This document shows, piece by piece, positions 1 through 10,126 of a DNA stretch of 64,000 nt. The DNA is from Cymodocea nodosa (taxonomy: Eukaryota; Streptophyta; Magnoliopsida; Alismatales; Cymodoceaceae): assembly GCA_036874045.1 (NCBI GenBank), contig CM072343.1:16140001-16204000 (forward strand). Reading direction: 5' to 3'. Numbering within the stretch: position 1 is the stretch's first letter; each line of letters opens with the position of its first letter. The notes beneath the pieces are model-generated. The model saw nothing but the letters and a program-made list of their open reading frames with translations. It did no database searches and was not told the DNA's origin. The position numbers and the translations under genes were made by a program.

Positions 1-7
1 AGCCAAC

Positions 8-580
8 GTGTGTTTTGCAGCACAAGAGGTATGCTTTTCTTCCTCTAGTTCAGAAAATGAGCATGATGATTTAAACATTAACAGTCTTCTGTCTACTGTA
101 GATAATTTATATGTGAAGTGTAGAGAATTTAAGAAAGAAATTAAAAGGTTAAACCATTGCTTAGAAGATTCATTTGCTGAATTAGAATCAACTATAGTTG
201 AAAATAGAACTCTAAAATCAAACTTGGATAAGTATAGTTGTGTTAACTGTGAATTAAAAGAAGAAAATAAAAATTTATTAACTACTATATCTGATTTGAA
301 AAATACCATATGTAAATTTACTCAAGGTCAAAAAGGATTAAATAAAATAATAGGATCTTAACAACCAAATGGAAATAAATATGGCCTAGGATATGCTACA
401 CCATAGGAAATACCTTACTGTGGTGGTGTTATCCGATCTTATAGAGATGGTACAACAGTGTTTGCCATCAAAAGAAGATCTGGTTCAATGTGACTGCCAA
501 AAGGCAATAAACTAAATATTGTCAGGACTAACATTTATGGACCCAAGAAAGTATGGGTACCAAAATCTATTTCTGTTTGA
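8..580 (+). pseudogene. Sirevirus-like Copia gag C-terminal remnant
   Basis: An open frame runs to a TAA at 359-361 and continues in the same frame past that stop and a TAG near 410 to about 580. It encodes an acidic, Ser-rich start (SSSSSENEHDD) followed by a Leu/Glu/Lys-rich coiled-coil-like stretch. A short peptide near 520-570 reads TNIYGPKKVWVPKS, which resembles the segment between gag and protease of plant Sirevirus-type Copia polyproteins. The start lies outside the window. Protease, integrase and reverse transcriptase that should follow are absent, so the element is internally deleted. Copia lineage is well supported; Sirevirus assignment rests on this motif plus the downstream repeated polypurine tracts. 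Confidence 0.7.
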
Positions 581-2060
581 ATTGTAGGATTATATGGTTT
601 AGGAGGAGTAGTTGATCTATAGCTCCAAACCAGTTATGACAGTAAAAATTTGGTATTACAAGAGGCACCATAAATTGGTAGAAAGTGCTCACTTAGATTG
701 AGTGAAAATTGTGCCTAAAATCTCAATGCTCAAGGAGAGCAAAATTTGCAATAGTTAGAAACAAGTGTTATCAGAATAAGCAGAATCTCGTGAAGAGAAA
801 TTTTTTTTAAGAAGCCAAACAGTTGGTAATCAGTTAAGAATTAGCTATGATATTCTGAAATGAACAAGTAGTATCAAAGTGGTATCATTGATTGAATTCT
901 GTTCTTTAAAGGAAATAAAGCCAGGATGAATGTATACAAATCAGATTTATCATAGGACAACCAATATCTGCTGTAAACAGATTACAGTCTTCAAATTATC
1001 TTCTGCAAATTGAAAGAATCTCTTGAAATAGAGATCTAAGAGAAGAGAAATGGATTGGAATCAGAAGCTAAATGATTGAGAATCATTTATGATGTTTTTG
1101 ATTAACAATTGATATTTAGTTTAATTGGTATCATATATGACATTCATTTTGCAGAACAGGTGCAACAAATTTGTCTACAAGGAAAAACATATAAGTAGGG
1201 GGAGAACCTACTATATGAAGAGAATTCAGAATGTTACTTCACTACAAAATAAAAGTGTATAAAGAGGGCATGCATATAGGGGGAGAGCCTATAGTTTGCT
1301 ATTATAAATCAGAGAACCTCCATACAGATAGGGGGAGAGCATGTGGCAGAAATTACAAATATTAACTGCATATTTATAAATTGCTACATTAACTATTGGC
1401 ATTTCACTGTTTTCAGTTTTTATAGATGATGTAGTAATTACACGAAAACAAAGGAAGAAATATCACAAATCAGGAGAGCAATTACTGACTTCTCATATGA
1501 TAGAATGTCAACAATTGGCATCAGATAAGGATTAAGGAAATTGACATTTCAATTGATACTGTTCTCAAATAAGAAAGAAGAAAAGCAGCACAACATCAAA
1601 GGAAAAGAAGAAAATAGACTGCAATGATAAAAATATCTCAACAATTAAGATCTACACATCAATAGTCTACATTTAATGGAAAATCAAAAATTGGTAATTG
1701 AAGATATTGATGCATTTGATTCTTTTCACAACTTGATATCTGATAGGATTATAGAGATCAGAAAATTGGTATATCATCAAATACAAATTTAATGACAAAA
1801 AGGGGAGAAGAAAATTCAGCAAAAGAAAATTGTGGAACTCCTTTTATCTAATGACAAAAAGGGGGAGAAGAATATAGAAAATTACATAGAAGGTAGGGGG
1901 AGCATTCCCAACACACAGGCAAGGTGAGAATTTAACTTCATTGTATTATATTCATTGTAAATCTTTGCTTTACTTAGTTTCTATGTGATTGAATGTATAG
2001 CAACAATCTAAGGAGTGAAATACATGTAATTTAATGTAAAAGATTTTGTCATTATCAAAA
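581..2060 (+). mobile_element. Sirevirus 3' region with multiple polypurine tracts
   Basis: No coding sequence is visible. The stretch holds at least six same-strand G-rich tracts of the form A-rich then GGGGGAG, at about 1194-1206, 1275-1287, 1327-1339, 1792-1810, 1851-1870 and 1894-1903; two are embedded in the phrase ATGACAAAAAGGGGGAGAAG. Repeated polypurine tracts upstream of the 3' LTR are a known hallmark of Sireviruses. The phrase TTTTGTCATTATCAAAA at 2044-2060 resembles the sequence that normally precedes the primary tract and 3' LTR in this group, but here an Athila-type segment starts at once, so the LTR is missing. Confidence 0.65.
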
Positions 2061-2080
2061 TACTAGGGTCCTAACACTTA

Positions 2081-2110
2081 CTCCGTTGAGTTATAGTTAA
2101 CTCAACGGAG
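2081..2110. repeat. 13-bp perfect inverted repeat (hairpin module)
   Basis: Arms 2081-2093 and 2098-2110 are perfect reverse complements (CTCCGTTGAGTTA) around a 4-nt loop. It is the best example of a module scattered through the Athila material, also near 4805-4870, 7120-7300, 9050-9105, 12385-12425, 13450-13545, 54500-54535, 58305-58400, 61240-61265, 63010-63065 and 63635-63665. It marks the start of the Athila-type sequence after the Sirevirus remnant. Confidence 0.85.
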
Positions 2111-2323
2111 TACTATAGTTAAGTCTACGGACTTAGTCCGTGGAGTTAACTGTAATTCCATGGATGAGAGAGTGAGAGTTTGTGTGGGAAATGATCCGAT
2201 TACCCGCCTAAACTTAGGGCTTATTTATATTAAACTTAGGGTTTGGGGGCATTATCCACAGAATCATTTAGAACTTAGAACAGTAGAGATCAGAGCGATT
2301 CCGTTCCGTTGTGTAACTCCACG

Positions 2324-4317
2324 ATGAGGAAGACGACACCTGAGTTCTGGGAAAAGGCAGTAGACACGTCAGAATTTCTCAAAGACTTAGAGGATTGGCA
2401 CACAAGGCAGAAGATCAGAAATACGATGAGAGAAAAAGAACTACAAAAGGTAGAATCTAAACTTTTCAACTAGAGAAGAGTTTTAGTAGATTTAGATATA
2501 TAAATACCATAGATTATGGAAATAAGAATAAATGTTGCTATGGAAATTGCTACAAGCAAAGAGAGAAAAATCAGGCCAAACAACGAAGTTTCCCTAGAAT
2601 TAATCCAATGTAAGTCCCGACTCTAGTTCAAAAGACGCATAGGTAGACGAGCTCAATGGGCGATCTAGAAGCAAGAAATGAAAGAAAATGAAGAAGAGGC
2701 AACTACAGAATAAGAGGAACCGATTGCTCAAAGACTTGTTCCTAAGAAATAGCAGCCAGGATCTTCAGTTCCACCACTAAGGCCGTTGGAACGAGCAGCA
2801 ATTTTGGGGCCTTCTACTAAGGAAGAAAGAAGAGAATTTCAAGAACTGGTTCAAATAGGAAAAGACCAAGGAAAACCAGAAGAATTGGCAGTGGCTATAG
2901 CACATCTAGTGTTTGATGCACGGTGCAAAAAGAGGGTTGCAGAAAAGTTGAAATCCCAATATAAAATCAAAGTGGAACAACATCGTGAAGCTATTGCCAG
3001 ACCTACTGCAAAAGGAGATGAAGCTGGTACTTCGAGACCAATAATTATGGAAAGAGTTAAATAGGAAAAGCTAGTACCTATGGCTCAAAGGCCTGTAGAG
3101 CCTATTTTTGTGGATTTAATCTCAGACGAGGAAGAGGAAGACCAGACACAATTAATTAGAAAAAGGAAAGGAAAAGAGATAGCGCTTGAATATCAAGAAG
3201 AGATTAAATCTAAAAGACAAATGTTAGTAGAGCCTGCAAAGCCAAATTTTATAAACCTGCTATCCGATTCTGAAGAGGAGTAGGAGCAGCAGTAGTAAGA
3301 GCATAGAGAAGAAAAAAAGCAGGCTGAAACTACTCTACAGCTTGTACAAATAGAAGAAATAGAAATTAGGGTAGAAGTTGATTTGCCCAAAACTCCATCC
3401 CAATCTACCATAGAATCAGAAAGAATAGTGACAATGCAGATTGGTAGTTAGGAGGAAGAAGAAAGAACAGAAACTAAACAAGAAGCTGAACAAGAGCAGA
3501 TGGAACAAGAAAGGAATGACTTGATAGATTCCACTGAAGAGTAGAGAACTCTTTAGCAAATTTTAGAGAGGATGCAAGAAAGAAGAGTGGAGAGTTCTAC
3601 CGGCTCACCACCACAAATAGAAGCAGAAGCAAATATTCAAGAATCCCTAGAGCATTTTCAATCTATCTAAGTTCAGCATATGGAAGAGGAAGTTCAAGAA
3701 CAAACCCCTCTAGAGCAACAAATTCACATTCCTGACCCGACTGAAACAACAGTTCTAAATGAAGTACACTTTTGGAGTCAGGAAGCTTATAATAAATACC
3801 AAGAGATTAGGGGTTATGATATCATTTACAGTAGACCAGTAAATTGAGACGGAATGCAAGAAATCAAATATTTATTTGAATTCCAAGGTCTACTGCAATA
3901 TATTTCTCAAGAAAGAGAGCATGTAGTATATGAAAATTTAGTGCCCTGCTTTTATGAAAACTTAAGAGAAAGAGAAGGAGGATTAATTTCCAACATGGAG
4001 GAAGCTGATGTACAGATAACACTAGAGCTTCTCCACAACATTCTTGGATTGAAGAATGAAGGACTAAAAATTCTGGAAAGCACAACTACAGTCGAGTGGA
4101 CAGAACAGACGTTAAAGGATTATTTAGCTATCAATCCTAGTGTGTCGTTATTAAATAGACTAAAGCAATTAAATGGTGAAGCACACATGATAGCTAACAT
4201 TTTCATTAAGAATGTCTACCAAGGACAAGGCCATGATATAGAACTGAGTCAATGTGTTAAATGGACCACATATGTAGTTGTGAACAGAATTCAAATAAAT
4301 TGGTATCTGTTTTTCAT
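2324..4317 (+). pseudogene. Athila ORF3 copy 1 (plant transposon protein domain), 3' truncated
   Basis: The frame starts at an ATG (MRKTTPEFWEKAV) and runs with many in-frame stops. In order it shows a charged N-terminal region, a Lys-rich segment, two acidic motifs (IFVDLISDEEEE near 3110 and FINLLSDSEEE near 3250), a Glu/Gln-rich low-complexity region, then a globular part with YDIIYSRPVN, FYENLRE and LLHNILGLKNEG. That last part resembles the 'putative plant transposon protein' domain (Pfam Transposase_32 type) found in Athila elements downstream of pol. The reading breaks near 4317, where sequence switches to the integrase C-terminus. Function in the element is unknown (env-like position). 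Nearly all stops are TAG. Confidence 0.65.
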
Positions 4318-4500
4318 AGGGCAGGACCTTACATAGTTCGAAATATTTATCCTTATGGAGCTATTGAGATTGAAAGTCCTAAAAAATAGAATATCTTTAA
4401 AGTAAATGGACAAAAACTTAGACCTATTTTGAAAATACCAAAAAGCTCATTTGGAATTATAGAAGAAGTAAGAGTAGAAGACTACTCGAGCTTTACTTAG
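4318..4500 (+). pseudogene. Integrase C-terminal fragment, Athila type
   Basis: This piece matches by eye the last third of the integrase at 57826-58005: PYIVRNIYPYGAIEIE followed by FKVNGQ, corresponding to the GPY/F-type module, and it ends SSFT then a TAG at 4498-4500. One internal TAG replaces a sense codon of the other copy. It is fused directly to the interrupted ORF3 copy 1; both partners have a GGGCAG-like sequence at the joint, suggesting a microhomology junction. Confidence 0.8.
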
Positions 4501-5083
4501 TAAGAAATCGGTTTTTATTTTATTTTTATTTTTATTAAAATATATATATATATTAAAAAATTATAAAATATTAAAAAATCGTTGCGATTCAACTAACTGG
4601 ATACATCAATATCACTAGAACATAAAAAAATCTATATTAATTTTTAGTAAAAAAAAAAAACTTTTGGTTTTACCGAAACATAGTATCGGTTCAATCGAAA
4701 AAAAACTCGGTATAACCGAAACATAGTATCAGTAAAATCGGTAAAAAAAGAAAAAGAAAAAAACTATTATCTGAAGTATTTTTTATTATATCTGTCTGTA
4801 CGGGAGGTCCGTTGAGTTACGCTTAACTCAACGAACTTACTCTGTTGAGTGTTGAGTTAGTTAACAGAGTATTGTAGTTAAGTCCACGGACTTAGTCCAT
4901 GATGTTATCTGTGATTCCACGGATGAGAGAGCAAGAGTTGGTTCAGGAAATGACCCGATTACTTGCCTAAACTTAGGGCTTATTTAGACTAAAACTTAGG
5001 GTTTTTGAGGCGTTATCCAATAGATCAGTTAGAACTTAGAACAAAAAGATCAAAGCGATTCTGTGCCATTGTGTAATTCCACG
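4501..5083 (+). other. Athila spacer between integrase and ORF3
   Basis: Non-coding and AT-rich. It contains short mirrored phrases around CGGTT...AACCG near 4660-4750 (GGTTTTACCGAAACATAGTATCGGT repeated), then the hairpin module near 4805-4870. The same spacer, with the same landmarks, lies at 58006-58582 in element B. The segment just before the ORF3 start is also present upstream of ORF3 copy 1. Confidence 0.6.
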
Positions 5084-6680
5084 ATGAGGAAGTTGAAAGC
5101 CCAATATAAAATCAAAGTGGAACAGCATCAAGAAGCTACTACCAAACCTGCTGCAATAGGAGATGAAGCTGGTCCTTCGAGACCAATAATTATAGAAAAA
5201 GTTAAATAGGAAGAGCTAGTACCTGTGGCTCAAAGGCCTATAGAGCCTGTTTTTGTAGATTTAATTTCAGATGAGGAAGAGGAAGAATAGACATAATTAA
5301 TCAGAAAAAGGAAAGGAAAAGAGATAGTGTCTGAATATCACGATGAGATTAAATCTGAAATACAAATGTCAGTAGGGCCTGTAGAGCCAAATTTTGTAAA
5401 CCCGCTATTTGATTCTGAGGAGCAGGAGCAGCAGTAGCAAGAACAAAGAGAAGAAGAAAAATAGGCTGAAACTAGTCTGCAGCCTATACAAGAAGAAGAT
5501 AAAAATTAGGGCAGAAGCTAATTTGTCAGTAACTCCATCCCAATCTGCTACAGAACCAGAAAGAACAGTGACATGCTGATTGGTAGTCAGGAGGAAGAAG
5601 AAATAACAAATAATGAACAAAGCCATATGGACAAAAATGACTTTGCAGATTCGACTGAATTTAATGAAACACTTCAAGACAGAGTTGAGTGATTTGCTGG
5701 CTCACCACCATAGACAAAAGCAGAAGCAAATGTTCAGGAATCTACAGAACATTTTCAGCAAGTTCAAGTTCAGCCTATGGAAGAGGAAGATCAAGAACAA
5801 ACCCCTCTAGAACAACAAAGTCACATTCCTGACTCGATTGAAGCAACAGTTCTGAATGAAGTACACCTTTGGAGTCAGGAAGTTTATAATAAATACCAAG
5901 AGATTAGGGGTTATGATATCATATATAGTAGACTAGTAAATTAGGACAGAATGCAAGAAATTAAGGAATTATTTGAGTTCCAAGGTCTACTACAATTTAT
6001 TTCTCGGTAGAAAGGGCATGCAATATATGAAAATCTAGTGCCCTGCTTTTATGCTAATTTAAGAGAAGAAGAAAGACAATTAATTTCCAACGTGGAGGAA
6101 GCTAATGTACAAATAACACTAGAGCTTCTCCACAACATTTATGGATTGAAGAATGAAGGAAAAGAAATTTTGAAAAGCACAACTGCCGTTGAATGGACAG
6201 AGCAGGAAATCAAGGACAGTTTGACTATCAATCTTAGTGTGCCATTATTAAATAGACTAAAGCATTTAAATGGTAAAGCACACATGATAGCTAACATTTT
6301 GATTAAAAATGTCTACCAACAATAGGACCATGACATTGAACTAAGTCAATTTGTCAAATGGACCACTTATGTAGTTGTGAATAGAATTCAAGTTAATTGG
6401 TGTCAAGTCTTCCTATCCAAAATGAAGTTTGCAAAGAAAAAATTATTTTATGGAGATTTGATACTTATATTGATGGTCGACTGTATTGATTTCACGAAAT
6501 GGACATCCAAAAGGATAAGATCAAGAACCATTTCAGTGAAAGAATACAAAAATTATGTTGCAGCTGAAATTGCTGAACCTTTTGGAGGAGTTATAGGGCT
6601 GTAGAAAGAATTAACCTATTAGAGCAACAAGTAGAAAGACTCTAGAAGGAAGTAGATGAACTTAGGAATAGAGATTAAAT
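5084..6680 (+). pseudogene. Athila ORF3 copy 2, internally deleted
   Basis: The first three codons (MRK) are followed at once by LKAQYKIKVEQH, which lies about 200 codons further on in the copies at 2324 and 58583. An internal deletion of about 0.6 kb, with AAG at both borders, removed the N-terminal region. The rest keeps the first acidic motif (FVDLISDEEEE near 5255), a degraded second one, the Glu/Gln-rich linker and the C-terminal domain (FYANLREEERQLISNVEE, LLHNIYGLKNEG, FTKWTSKRIRSR). The end of the frame, rich in Leu/Glu/Lys, looks like a coiled coil; a frame break after 6600 damages it. Several stops (TAG, one TAA) match CAG or CAA in the 58583 copy. Confidence 0.7.
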
Positions 6681-7371
6681 TGTATTGTTCGTCTACTTGT
6701 GTACATTTGTATGAAAAATATCTAAGTTATTGTAATGTATACTATTCATATGAATGAATATATATTTTTCAGATGTATTTTTCATGCGTGTTTAGAATGA
6801 TGAAATGGATGAACTATATTGAATGTTATATAATTTGTGGAACATTATGCATGAATGTTTAAAAAGATTTACAGTTTGCTGAATGACAGGATTAAATAAT
6901 AGATGCTTGAAAATATCTGCATACTGCAAGGTAAAATGTAAATTCTGCATAACATGAAATGAACTGTAAGTTAAATATTTATATAATGTTCAGATTTAAA
7001 CAAATTTTGATTAGAATGATGCATTAATGACATGTATTTAACTTTATTTCAGTTAGCAAAGTGCAGGAAAAAGAAAAAAAAAACATAGAGGTACTTACGA
7101 GGGGTAGACTTAGAGGTTGCTAAGTGTTAACTCAACGAAGTAAGTTCGTTGAGTTAACCTTAACTCCACGAGGTCAATAATATAATATAAGGTCACTCTG
7201 TTGAGTTATCTGTAACTTAACGAGGTTAGTCCGTAGAGTTAGCAACAGTAACCGATGTTGTTCCATTGAGTTATCTTTAACTCAACGAGGTTAGTTCGTG
7301 GATTAAGCAGAATGATTATTCTTTTAACCGCGAACGAAACTTCGTTGGCTTAGCGGTTACCAAAATTTTGA
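6681..7371 (+). other. Athila spacer between ORF3 and gag, with hairpin modules
   Basis: Non-coding and AT-rich. TTATTTCAG at about 7042-7051 looks like a splice acceptor and is conserved in the matching spacer of element B (TTATTACAG near 61170). From 7120 to 7300 several TCCGTTGAGTTA / TAACTCAACGA units lie in tandem; element B keeps only the outer ends of this cluster, consistent with recombination between units. Confidence 0.5.
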
Positions 7372-7612
7372 AATTAGTAGTGATACACGTACCCATAAAA
7401 ACAGGAACCACACTACACGTTACAAGACACATTCTTGCAACGAGATTTATTTACTTTATGGATGTGCATTATATATATAGAACAAAATGTTATTTACGAG
7501 TTACCAGCACTTTTGAAAGAAATGAGAATGCATTGGAGAACTAGAAGGAGAAGTAGCTGATTCAACTTCATCCGTCAACAAATATTTACTGAATGGAAAG
7601 CTTCAGACAAGT
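7372..7612 (+). pseudogene. Conserved exon-like segment of unknown function, copy A
   Basis: Related over its whole length to the open frame at 61343-61582 in element B, but with frame breaks here. Recognisable pieces include THTHK/ARHVLATRF-like sequence and the NKYLLNG motif near the end. It is followed by GTATGTAATTAAT, a good splice-donor match, in both copies. I do not recognise the protein. It may be a leader exon of the downstream gag or a captured host exon. Confidence 0.4.
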
Positions 7613-7796
7613 ATGTAATTAATTGTCTGCTATTTTATTTATGAGTACATGGACTCGTTCTCTTAGCACTAAATGATTAGTAAGAACACCTACCTAGGAA
7701 TATTCAATATAGAGACATACTAAAACATTTTCTGAACTGGACTTTAACGAAATCCTTTAGGGTGTAGCTAACCTTTCTTTAAAAGAGAACGTAGAG

Positions 7797-8984
7797 ATGA
7801 CTGCTCTAGTAGAAAAACCATTAGAAGAAATTCTATATCCTCAATTAGTTGATGAAACTTCATGTATTCGATTGCCAAACTTTGAGGGAGATAGGTTTGA
7901 ACTAAAATCTAATTATATTAGTCAATTGCCACATTTTCATGGATTAGAAAGAGAGGATGCCTATTATTTCCTTAGAGAATTTAACGAAGTTTGTCAAATG
8001 ATGAAAATGCCGAACATGAGTATAGATGCTATTAAACTTAGATATATCTCTTTTGCTTTAAAAGACACAGCTAAAAGATGGTTATATACTCTATCGCCTG
8101 ATTCAATTTCTACATAGACTGAATTTTGCTCTATTTTTCTGGAAAAATATTATCCAACACATCAAACGATTAAAAAGAAATATTAATGTGTACTCAAAAA
8201 TAGGGAGAATCATTCTGGAAATATTTTGAAAGATTTAAAGATTTACTAACTCAATGTCCACATCATGCAATGAGTAAAGTACAATTGATAGGTATAATTT
8301 ATGAAGGCATAGATGTTTCAACGAAATCTTTATTAGAATTTACTTGTCAAAATGGATTTCTGAAATTGTGTAGTGAAGAAGCATGGGCATACTTAGAAAA
8401 CTTTACAAAAAGAACTGCATAGTGGGAAAACTTAACTGAAGTCATTGCAGATAAAAGAATATTGCCATGGGGAATGCATGAAATAGATTCAAGCACTATG
8501 CTTGAAGTTAAATTAACTGAATTAACAAAGAAAATAGAATAGTTATCATTAAATCAAAAGCTAGCAGAAAAGAATGCAAACATTAGTGATCTAGATATTA
8601 TTTATGCTAGAAACAATAAAGGTAACTTTGGAAATTCATATAACCCTAATCGGAGAAATCACCCGAATTTATCTTGGAAAAACAACAATTTCCAAGGAGG
8701 AGAAAATGTAAATGACAAGAATATAAATTATGAAGCATTAATTGAACAAGGATCTAGAATAGAGAAGTTAGAAAAGATAATTCAACAATTAAACAATCGT
8801 CTAGATTTTGTATTTGGAAATGCTGCAATTCAAAATCAAAATAGAAATAGAAATATACCCCCTAAATAGAAAGAATCAATAGAAGTTAGACCTACTGGAG
8901 GATTGCCAATACAAGCAATGCCTATCCTTGTCAATAGAACTGTTAATGAAATTGATACCTCCTCTAGGAGGGTAACCGAATGAA
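7797..8984 (+). pseudogene. Athila gag copy A, broken
   Basis: Starts at an ATG reading MTALVEKPLEEILYP. It contains the retrotransposon gag (capsid) core: FELKSNYISQLPHFHG, the EDAYYFLREFNEVC helix, and LKDTAKRWLYTL. In Athila, gag forms the particle shell. The frame is interrupted by a TAG at 8116 where copy B has TGG, then by a 7-nt deletion near 8177, then by further stops. The C-terminal part, with RNHPNLSWKNNNF and PTGGLPIQ, is readable to about 8984. No zinc knuckle is visible. It lies downstream of integrase and ORF3, unlike the usual gag-first order. Confidence 0.8.
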
Positions 8985-9149
8985 GTAGTATAACTGAAGT
9001 AACTATATATATATATATAAATTTATTTGTAGTTAATAGTATCGTAGAGTTATTGCTTAACTCAACGAACTTAATCCATTGAGTTATGCCCTAACTCCAC
9101 GAGGGTGTGCAGTAGTTATGTTAATTTTTGTCTCTGCCAAAATTTTTGT

Positions 9150-9164
9150 GTTTATGTTATACAG
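9150..9164 (+). promoter_or_regulatory. Candidate splice acceptor before the F-box-like ORF
   Basis: A T-rich tract (TTTTTGTGTTTATGTTATACAG) ends in CAG ten bases before the ATG of the F-box-like ORF. The element B copy keeps the same arrangement (TTTTTGTTTGTGTTTTACAG, ending about 63126). Candidate donors exist after the exon-like segment (GTATGT near 7612). Inferred only from sequence. Confidence 0.35.
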
Positions 9165-9173
9165 AATCAACAA

Positions 9174-10126
9174 ATGGAATTGATGCAATTACTGCAGGAT
9201 GCACTAAGGGAATTACTAAGTAACTTGTTAGCTAAAAATCTGTGTAGGCTGTGTTATGTATCAAAGGAAATTAAAGACTATGTTAGAAAAAAATATTTTC
9301 AGGGACTACAAGCTGCAAAAATGACTAAGATTAGAGATGAATTCATATGGAAGTCATTTAATCGTAGTTCAATTAGCCATGAATATCTGAATATGGAAGA
9401 AACTATTGGAATTCCACCTAATACATTAGAAGGAATAGATCATATTATGGGGATGGATGAATGATTAATTATATACAAGACCAAACCAAGGTATGCAATT
9501 CTATTACCTGATATTTTGATCAAAAATCTTATCACAAGAGAAGAATGGAATATAGGAAGACCTAATAGATATGAAGTACCAACTGAAAATTATGGGTCGG
9601 CTTTAATATTTTCTGATAAAAATTAGTTGCATTTAGATCTGATTTATACATAGTAAGCATAGGTAGTTATGATGAATATATAGAAATTTTGTTTATACTA
9701 AGAAAAATAGCTAAACCACCATCTACAGAATTTGATAAAATTCAAATAGGGATGTGGTATAATGAATATGATGATCCTACTTTATGTCTAATAAGATGGT
9801 GGGATGAGTTGATGAAATTTCAAATATGGATCATGAAAGACATAAATGAATGGAAGTGGGAAGAGGAATATATTGAAATAGATGTAGAAATAGAAATTGC
9901 TACATTATCTTGGAACCGAAAAGGATCCCTTTCTACATTTCATTTCATTAATGGTAATATACTTGTATTTAGCATTAATAATATATTGCAAGTTTACAAA
10001 TTAAGAAGGAACATGAACTGCATTAAAATAGAATTAATAACAAGAAGAATTATGCTTAAAAAGTTTGCTTGGACTAACACGTTTATTCCATTTGTTTCTA
10101 CTTTTAATCATGTTCTTAAGCTGTGA
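9174..10126 (+). pseudogene. F-box-like ORF inside Athila element (F-box plus FBA-like region)
   Basis: The N-terminus reads MELMQLLQDALRELLSN then AKNLCRLCYVSKE and DYVRKKYF. This fits the plant F-box pattern (L-P-x-D-x-L-x-E-I-L-x-x-L-P-x-K-S-L-x-R-x-x-x-V-S-K). Element B, at 63137, has the diagnostic Leu-Pro (QLPLDALREVLSN). From 9769 a later segment, after a stop at 9462 and frame changes, reads DDPTLCLIRWWDE, FQIWIMKDINEWKWEEEY and FINGNILVFSINN, which resembles the F-box-associated (FBA) domain (gkLcl..., iWvmkdy...W, g-ILl). F-box proteins are substrate adaptors of SCF ubiquitin ligases. It sits between gag and the 3' end of a retrotransposon, so a captured host gene is the best reading. 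Alternative: an element-specific protein that happens to resemble it. Confidence 0.6.

Noticed and set aside
2324..6680. Endogenous pararetrovirus (caulimovirid) origin for the charged ORF
   Set aside because: No movement-protein, coat or caulimovirid RT motif; the same ORF is linked to Athila integrase and gag in two copies.
3061..8120. Alternative genetic code with TAG read as Gln
   Set aside because: The intact host genes use standard stops (PCaP1 ends in TAG), and sister copies have CAG or TGG at these sites; decay explains the pattern.
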